From NCBI RefSeq assembly GCF_018687715.1, contig NC_056764.1, positions 12,607,001-12,671,000 on the forward strand: DNA of 64,000 nucleotides, in the 5' to 3' direction. The position numbers and the translations under genes are program-made. The DNA comes from Carya illinoinensis (Eukaryota; Streptophyta; Magnoliopsida; Fagales; Juglandaceae). This document shows positions 57,297 to 64,000 of the stretch, piece by piece. Every line of letters begins with the position of its first letter. Position 1 is the stretch's first letter. The notes below the pieces were generated by a model. It had not been told where the DNA came from, ran no database searches, and saw nothing but the letters and a program-made list of their open reading frames with translations.

Positions 57297-59485
57297 GCGC
57301 GCGCGCGCGCACGCACACACACACACACCTGCACATGTGCGCACAAAATGTTTTTGGCTGGACAATACGTTACTTGATTCCATGTTATAACAGGGGCTGT
57401 GGCGGGCTTGACACTTGCAACGGGAGGTTGGTTGTTAAACTTGATTGTATATCTGATTCAGGAATTCAATGTCAAAAGTATAAATGCTGCTCAGATTTCA
57501 AACATAATGAGTGGCTGCATCAATCTATTCCCCTTCATTGGAGCAATTGTTGCTGACTCTTTCGTAGGTTCTTTCCTCATTGCCTCCATGTCAGCCTGCA
57601 TCTCTTTGCTGGTAATACTCTCACGCTGTTACAAAGCGTGCCTGCTGTTTCCTATATACTTCTCTGTTTCTTCCGATATTTATTTTTTCCCAACATAAGG
57701 GATGCTGTCTCTGAGCTGTGGCTGCAATCTTTGTTTGCTTTTCATTTCCTAAAGTTCCAGAGCAATTTGTTTATGTGGTAGGATTACAACAACCATTTAT
57801 ATACCTTTGCAGGGAATAGTTCTTTTAGCATTGACTGCAACGCTCGATTCCTTGAGACCACAGTCATGTAATGATGGATCAAGCTTGTGCACACCACCCA
57901 CAAAACTCCAATATGCGGTCCTTTACACAGCTTTGGTTCTGGCATGCATCGGGTGTGGAGGTTCTCGCTTTAGTCTGGCAACAATGGGAGCAAACCAATT
58001 TGATAAGCCCAGTGATCAAGGGAAGTTCTTTAACTGGTATTTCTTCACTTTTTACACTGCTTTAGCAGTAAGCAACACGGCCATTGTCTACATTGAGGAC
58101 AACTTGAGTTGGAGATTGGGATTTGGCCTCAGTGCCATTGCAAACTTCATCGGCTTAGCATTCTTGTTATTGGGAAACCGTTTCTACCTTCATGTTAAAC
58201 CACAAGGGAGCCCATTCACAGCCTTAGTTCGTGTTATTGTAGCAACGATAAAGAAAAGAAAGGCACCGCTCTCATCCAAAATCGAGGATTACTACTACGG
58301 TCAAGATGGAATTGCAGAAATAACTACACCATATAAAAAGAGGTTCAGGTAGGAAGTCGATTTGTTAAAAATGAAAGCTTTATCGCTTTAAAATCATAAT
58401 GACGTAATTGCTGTGCCACGACAGTTTTGTATTGAATTGAATTTGAGTTAACTTTTTTCCAAAACAAAATGAAAAATGTTAGAAGGTTTTCCTTGTTTTG
58501 GGTAAATTCTTGAGAGTTCGGGGGAAATTGTTCTCTTTATGCAATTTGCACATCAATTTCTAGGCTCATACAATAAGGACATGCGATAGATTTATTGGTC
58601 TAACAGAAGCTACACAAATGCATGCACCTATGATGCAGGTATCTTAATCGTGCAGCGCTCAAAACAGAAGGAGATGTTCAATCTGATGGTTCAGTAGCAA
58701 AACCATGGAGGATATGCACAATGCAACAAGTAGAAGATCTCAGAACCCTGATGAGAATATTACCATTATGGTCAACAGGTGTCTTCCTAAGTACCCCAAT
58801 CGCAATCCAGTCCAGTTTGACAATCCTCCAAGCTCTAACCATGGACCGTAGCTTTGGTCCTCATTTCAAAATCCCATCTGGATCTATCCTGGTGTTGGTC
58901 TTAATCTGGGCCTCGATCTCTCTCACCATTATCGATCGTTTCTTATGTCCCATGTGGCAAAAGCTCACGGGTTCCTCTCCGACGTCCCTTCAACGAATAG
59001 GGGTAGGCCACATGTTAAACACATTAAGCATGGCCACGTCAGCACTAGTGGAATCGAAGCGGCTCAAAATAGCCCAAGCCCACCACCTCCAAGACCAGCC
59101 CAGCTCCATAGTGCCCATGTCCGTCTTGTGGCTATTTCCACAACTAGCTTTGGTGGGCATTGCAGAAGCATTTCATTTCCCTGGGCAAATTGCATTGTAT
59201 TATCAAGAATTTCCAACATCACTCAAAACTACATCAACTGCAATGATTTCAATGATCATTGGGATAGCTTTTTATCTGAGCACGGCTGTGATTGATCTTG
59301 TTCGAAGGGTCACAGGATGGCTACCAGACAACATAAATGATGGAAGGGTTGATAATGTTTATTGGTCATTAGTTGTGGTGGGGGTGCTCAACTTTGGTTA
59401 CTACTTGATGTGTGCTTGTTCATACAGATACCAAAATGTTGGGAAAGGATCAGAATATGGTGGTTCTGGAAGCACTGATAATTAA
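57164..59485 (+). CDS. NRT1/PTR family (NPF2-like) transporter
   Basis: Four exons join cleanly at GT-AG sites: 57164-57239, 57394-57611, 57813-58348 and 58639-59485, giving 558 residues, the usual NPF size. An in-frame ATG at 57134 would add ten residues. NPF proteins are membrane carriers of the major facilitator superfamily with about 12 helices moving nitrate, peptides, hormones or glucosinolates. Visible blocks: GGWITFPFISGAVAGLTL (first helix), NVKSINAAQISNIMSGC, GANQFDK, NWYFFTFYTALAVSNTAIVY, the central loop ending RFRYLNRAAL at the exon 3/4 joint, and AEAFHFPGQIALYYQEFP. The first-helix ExxER proton-coupling motif of many POT carriers is not present, as I recall for the NPF2 nitrate-excretion (NAXT) group; that assignment and any substrate are inference. 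No lesions were seen. A relic of a sister copy lies at 45898-50807. Confidence 0.93.
57240..57393 (+). repeat. NPF intron 1, mostly microsatellite
   Basis: This 154-base intron begins GTCTCTCTCTC and continues as (CT)n, (CA)n, (CG)n and (CA)n up to about 57330, then ends ATAACAG. The donor is part of the CT run, so positions +3 to +6 (CTCT) differ from the usual AAGT. The coding frame could be read through the repeat for some distance. Confidence 0.85.
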
Positions 59486-60057
59486 TGCATTTGGTTAGGC
59501 TTGATTAATAATGTATTTCTGACCAGTATTTGTGATTTTATCTATATATCAATATTTGTGGTTTTAGCTCTTTTTTTTTTTTCAAAATCGAATAAAACAT
59601 ATTAACTCAAACAATTTCATTGCTATTTACAAACTATTTCACTACTGTTTACAAATTTATTATCTCATCTCATCTCATCATCCAAACCAATCCTAAATGT
59701 GATTCTTCTTAGCCACCATAGATGAGTCCATAAGTCAACAAAGCTAAGTACATCCATGTCGAATCCTTCAATAATGAAAAACTTAATTCGTTTAAACAGT
59801 TTTAAACCATTAACGAGGGGGTCCATATAAAAGGAAAAAAAATTGTACATTAATCTCCCATCAATTCCTAACTAGTTAGTTATTATTATGTCTATATGTC
59901 GTGGAACATATACAGTAAATTCTGGGAGGAAATCACAAGAGAACAAGGAATTTCTCTAAAGCATTTTGTTTTTTTCAGAGCTAAGGCATTAATTGCGGCA
60001 ATTATATATTGCGTGATTCTAAATCAGTCAAGGTTGTGTTAGAGACCCTTCGAATTG
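59486..60057. other. intergenic between convergent genes, MITE piece
   Basis: It holds the 3' flank of the NPF gene and of the minus-strand gene. Apart from the MITE fragment at 59583-59697, no feature is recognised. AATAAAA at about 59590 could serve as a poly(A) signal for the NPF gene. Confidence 0.45.
59583..59697. mobile_element. MITE fragment (ATCTC-terminus type)
   Basis: It contains TATTTACAAACTATTTCACT, then CTGTTTACAAA, then CATCTCATCTCATC and ATCCAAAC, the right-hand end shared with the element at 25490-25816. The left part is missing or decayed. Confidence 0.65.
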
Positions 60058-63000
60058 TTATTGGGAACCAGAAGGTGGAATGTTGGTGCATTTGGTACAG
60101 TCAAATGGTCCCACCCCTTGTGTATTTTTTCTTCTAACCTGAAAAACACCAATAAGAATGACAGCTCTCAGGTGAAATTAAGAATGAAGAAGATTATTTT
60201 TCTTAGAAAAAGTGAGTGCTGGAGATGGCTTATAATAAGTTTACTGATGGTGATCACCGTACAGAATCACAACTTTGTAATTTCTCATGTATCTAAACCT
60301 ACCTCGATAATTCCAAATCAGGTTGAATTTCTATTCCAAATATGATATTTGAAGATAATCTCAAAGTATTACCAAAAGATTACCTAAATTTTCCGGACTA
60401 AGCAATGAATTCACCTTATTAAGTAATTAATGACTAAATCCAATCTATGTCCCAGAAAAAACTCGTATCTAGAGAATTCAGCCATACCGGGGACCAAGGA
60501 CCGGGTTCAGGTTGAGACTTGTCTGGGGGTGAGTTTTGCACAGCACCACTTTTCCTGGTTAGAATTTCCTGCGCAGAACTCTGTATGAGATGTCCGATAA
60601 CAAATAGAAACAAACTCTAATGATAAATCATGATACTATCACAAGCAGTGAATGCTATGACATTTAAAATGAATAGAAATTGTTCAACTACATCCATTAA
60701 TTGATAAGCATACAAGGTTTCAAAGGTTTAAAATCAGACAGCTTCGATAAAACTACTATCAATACCCATGAACCACTATCGGAGATAATGCTTAACATCA
60801 TTCAGACCAATAGTTATTTTAAAGGTTCATGTCAGAGAAGTAACCCCCTTAAATGATATAGTCAAGTTTAAGATTTTCTTCACAGCCTATTTTTGAAATG
60901 GTCAAACTCAGACTGTTCCCTAAAAATGTTGATACTATAATATTTGAACTTTCAACAAATAATGCTATAATTGGAGGAAAAATAACACGTGGTATCCAAC
61001 AGCAATAAGAAAAGAATGATGTTTTAATTTAATTAAAAAAATTCTTTTAAATCCTAAATATGAACCAACCTGAAAATAGTGGATATTATCAGACTGGTGA
61101 TTTCAGTTCAGGTCCATGGGTTGGATATGGATTTGAGTTAGAATTTCCAATCCACCCCATTTGATAACATACATGCACGTAAGTTTGATGCCATTGCATC
61201 CGCTTTTATATACCTCGAACCTAATCTACCCAACCCATTTCCAACTCTAGATGCCATTCATCGGTTTTTAAGATACACAAACAAGAGATTGCACACATGT
61301 AAGGACAAAAAACAAAATGCAAACAAAATATTTAAAATAAAAGAACCAAGTGCAAGAGTTTAGCGGTGCATGTCTATGAACGAGAATAATATACCTCCCC
61401 AGCAGCTTCAATTGCAGCTAACCATTCATCAGAGAATGGAACAACATGAGTTGGAGGTTTTACCACCACATGAGCTTCTTGCCTCATATCATTCTCAGGT
61501 TTCATCCTGCCATTAAAAATTGTTAAGTGAATGCTTCACTTAGAGAACTGATGCTAGATACAATTCTAGAGTGTACAAATTCCATGTAGTCCTTTGGAAA
61601 AAATGTAGGGCCCATCATAAAAAAGTGAGTTTTTCACAAGAGTCCCAGGTGAGGTGTGCCTTACTTTTTTAATAGGGACTGCAAGACTTGCACACCCTAG
61701 AACTCTACAAACCATTTTAGTAAGAGACTTACAATTGAATTGTTGCATCCCTACTTCCACTAGGATACATGTCCTGGTCCAACTCTTGTTGCATTTCACT
61801 GGCATGAGCGAGATTAGTTTCAACTTCACCTAGCAAACTTCCACTCTTCCATACATTGCCATTGTTTGATCCCTGATCAATTACGACAGATAATCCTGAT
61901 TCATGCCTCAAAGAATAGAAGGCATTAGAACTGCCAGTGTCTACTGCCCCTGAAATTTGATCTGTGCTCGTTTTTCTGGATGAATCAAATTCCAAAGAAG
62001 ATGCTTGAACTCTGAGGCCACTTTCATTCCTGAGATTTGTATCACTACAATCGTCAAGTTTTTCAACCAATGGATCAAAGGCAACTGATCCTGTCAATGC
62101 ATCATCCACGTGCGTGCACTCAGCATTGTGATCCGTGTTCAGGCCATCATCTTGTAAATAACCTGTCAATGCATCCACCACATGCAAACACGCAGCCCTG
62201 TGATCTGCACCCAGACCATCATCTTGCAAAGAAGTTACCTGAGACAAAAGGTTGGAACTTTTTGAATAACTTCCATACACCTCAGATTGGTCTAAACCAC
62301 TTTCAAAAACAATTTCCTTCTTGAGTTCCTTGGGAGTAGCCAAGTCATCCTTTAAACACAAACCAAAATAATTATTCTGGGAAACTTGCTCTGCCACACT
62401 CAGAGAGTTTTGAGACCTGGGCCGTGAAAATTGTTTATTTACGTCGTCAACTACCACTAGATGCTGATTCCTTGCTGCTGAAAGACTCACATTACTGTTC
62501 CAACTGTAAACTAATATACTGCCATCTGGGGATTGCACTATATTGGATTCCTTAAACATGTCATTAGGTCCATCAACTTCTTCAATTGCTTGATCCGCAT
62601 ATCTGTGTTGAGATGGATCATTAGGATTTTCCAATCCACTTCCACTAGAAGCTTGGACTTTTAAATTATCTGCCACAGTCCTGCAATTGAATTTCATGGA
62701 ACCTTCAAAAGACTGACTCTCCTCAAGCAAAAGGCTATGATATGTATCTGGATTATGATTCTCCCGATAAGATATAGTATCCGCTTCACAAGGGCAAGGC
62801 AAAATCAGCTTTTCTTGTTCCCCAGACTTTTGTTTTACATCGTGCTTACCACTCATTAAATCTATGTACAACACTGAAGTATTCTGGTGAATGCCACCAA
62901 TGTCATCTCCAGGCTGAAAATCAGAGATGGCATGGGGAATTTTAGTTGACAAATTGCAATTTTTCTCTTCCACGTCTTCTTGCTGGACCACATCGTCTAA

Positions 63001-64000
63001 ACCAGAGCCATCTTTAACTTGCACTGCATGGCTTAGATGGCTTGACAGATGAGGATTTTCGAATTCAGTCCCACTAAAATCTCCACTTTTTGGACAACCA
63101 TTACCAGTTGTATGGTTTTCACCAATGATATCCAATTCGAGTGAAGTAACTTGACCACAGAGCTGCAAGTCATGCCTAAACTGTGTATCAACAGAAGAAC
63201 TGCAGTATTCAACCACTGGTTTTCTGTCTTTGCTGTCTAAAGAAACTGAAGGAGAATCTAGTAAACGTTGGCACTCTACCATCTTAGCCACCTCATGACT
63301 GCAGTCTTGTATTGCAGGTGATCTCAAACAAAGAATATTTCTTGATTTACTTTCACAAGAACCACTTGCTTCCATTACAACAGACTCGAGACTCTGAGGG
63401 ATGTCCAGTTGTTCTCCAAATCTTGTATGTACTTCATCAACCATTAACAGTTTATTATCAGGTGTAGAAGTGCTTAGGTTTTCATTTGATACATCACCAT
63501 CTAAAGACTCTACTCGTGCATCTCCAAGTGATTTTCTGCTCATCTTACCATCCTTACTCGCATCATCTTTTGCCAGCTCCAATTCAGTTTCACTACTATC
63601 CTGGACTTTTGGGCTGACATCTGCCATACAATTGAATGTTTGGAACTCTTTGGGAGATTCACTATCCACAAGGAAATCACAATTGTTTGCCCATAACCTC
63701 TGACTCGAATTTTTATCATCTTTACAGGTGAAATGCTTCGTCAGCTTAGCTTGATTGCCAGATTGTTCCTTGCCATTAAGTGCACTGCTTAACCAGTCAT
63801 CATTTGCTTTCAAAGTACTCTGTGTACTGTAACAACTGGCATCTCCAGATCTTGAACCTGAAAAGGCATCATTATTTTTAATTGCCAAATTGTATAGTTT
63901 GTCGTCAACAACTTGGGGAGCAATCAGGTCATTTGTCCCAGAAGCACCATTATCTTGAACTGGAATACTACGGCAAGACATTGAATGGTGCTTTTCCAAT
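60058..64000 (-). CDS. plant protein of unknown function, C-terminal four exons
   Basis: Exons on the minus strand: from beyond the window edge to 61733, then 61506-61395, 60568-60488 and 60138-60058, with consensus GT-AG sites and matching phases (2, 0, 0). The stop is TAA at 60060-60058. The first exon is one open stretch of over 750 codons, rich in Ser, Asp and Asn with no enzyme motif or membrane segment, so probably disordered. The last three exons encode a compact, conserved-looking tail: HVVVKPPTHVVPFSDEWLAA, IEAAGE, ILTRKSGAVQNSPPDKSQ, PEPGPWSP, then VRRKNTQGVGPFDCTKCTN. I recall this tail from uncharacterised plant proteins but know no function. The start lies outside the window. No lesion was found; it looks like a live gene. 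Confidence 0.85.
61575..61705. repeat. short interspersed repeat in an intron
   Basis: The intron between the two largest visible exons holds CATAAAAAAGTGAGTTTTTC, TACTTTTTTAATAGGGACTG and GCAAGACTTGCACACC. A similar ordered set occurs at about 18935-19045. It is likely a short non-coding repeat; its ends are not defined. Confidence 0.4.
62083..62226 (-). repeat. 24-residue tandem duplication in the unknown protein
   Basis: Two adjacent 72-base units (62155-62226 and 62083-62154) encode QDDGLGADHRAACLHVVDAL+TGYL and QDDGLNTDHNAECTHVDDAL+TGSV. They keep the frame exactly and differ at several residues, so the duplication is not brand new. Confidence 0.93.

Noticed and set aside
57134..57556. 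140-codon frame running through NPF intron 1
   Set aside because: It reads the CT/CA/CG repeats and then exon 2 in the wrong frame; spliced exons give the conserved NPF sequence.
58945..59295. 116-codon frame overlapping NPF exon 4
   Set aside because: Shadow of the NPF coding frame.
62037..62324. Plus-strand frame inside the large minus-strand exon
   Set aside because: Antisense shadow of the tandemly duplicated coding segment.

Overview
The window is plant nuclear DNA with interrupted genes: two protein-coding genes have GT-AG introns, and the rest is mostly transposable elements. Several short elements carry the stuttering ATCTC/CATCT termini that I associate from memory with MITEs of the walnut/pecan family, so a Fagales tree is my best guess (inference only). 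Adding my intervals, about 47 kb of the 64 kb belongs to recognisable mobile elements. I see no rRNA, tRNA, CRISPR or organellar genes.

Layout: 1-2087 holds a long (GA)n tract, a 38-base palindrome and the end of a hAT-like element. 2088-7780 is a complete Ty3/gypsy chromovirus (550-base LTRs, GATAA target duplication) with broken coding capacity. 8232-11075 is an older, 3'-truncated relative. 11922-18156 is a stack of LTRs: a candidate outer LTR split by a solo LTR with a perfect 5-base duplication (12151-17142), itself split by another of the same family (14545-16903). 19495-20502 is a non-autonomous hAT-like element. 20600-25110 is a decayed Ty1/copia with its 3' LTR and an internal MITE. 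25490-26370 carries more MITEs, one inserted in another.

28897-37135 is a Tork-type copia with 389-base LTRs and TATGC duplications; its gag is split by a clean 2.75-kb solo LTR (30407-33154). 37716-45510 is a further solo LTR of the 12151 family, split by a minus-strand Tork-type copia (40094-45052). 45968-50734 is a minus-strand RE1-like copia whose LTRs end TA...TA; it sits in a relic exon of an NPF transporter gene. A TRIM-like element (50916-51242) and a roughly 4.9-kb hAT element with a broken transposase (51393-56266) follow.

The right end is the genic part: a four-exon NRT1/PTR (NPF2-like) transporter gene on the plus strand (57164-59485), and convergent to it the last four exons of a large plant protein gene on the minus strand (60058 to the window edge). 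The two stop codons are about 570 bases apart. The NPF relic 7-12 kb upstream, in the same orientation, suggests the NPF locus was once duplicated in tandem and one copy was lost to transposon insertions.

Hand-counted LTR divergence gives relative insertion ages: chromovirus about 2%, Tork copia at 28897 about 5%, Tork copia at 40094 about 8%. Boundaries of elements with matching LTR lengths and target duplications are exact readings; those of decayed elements are approximate.
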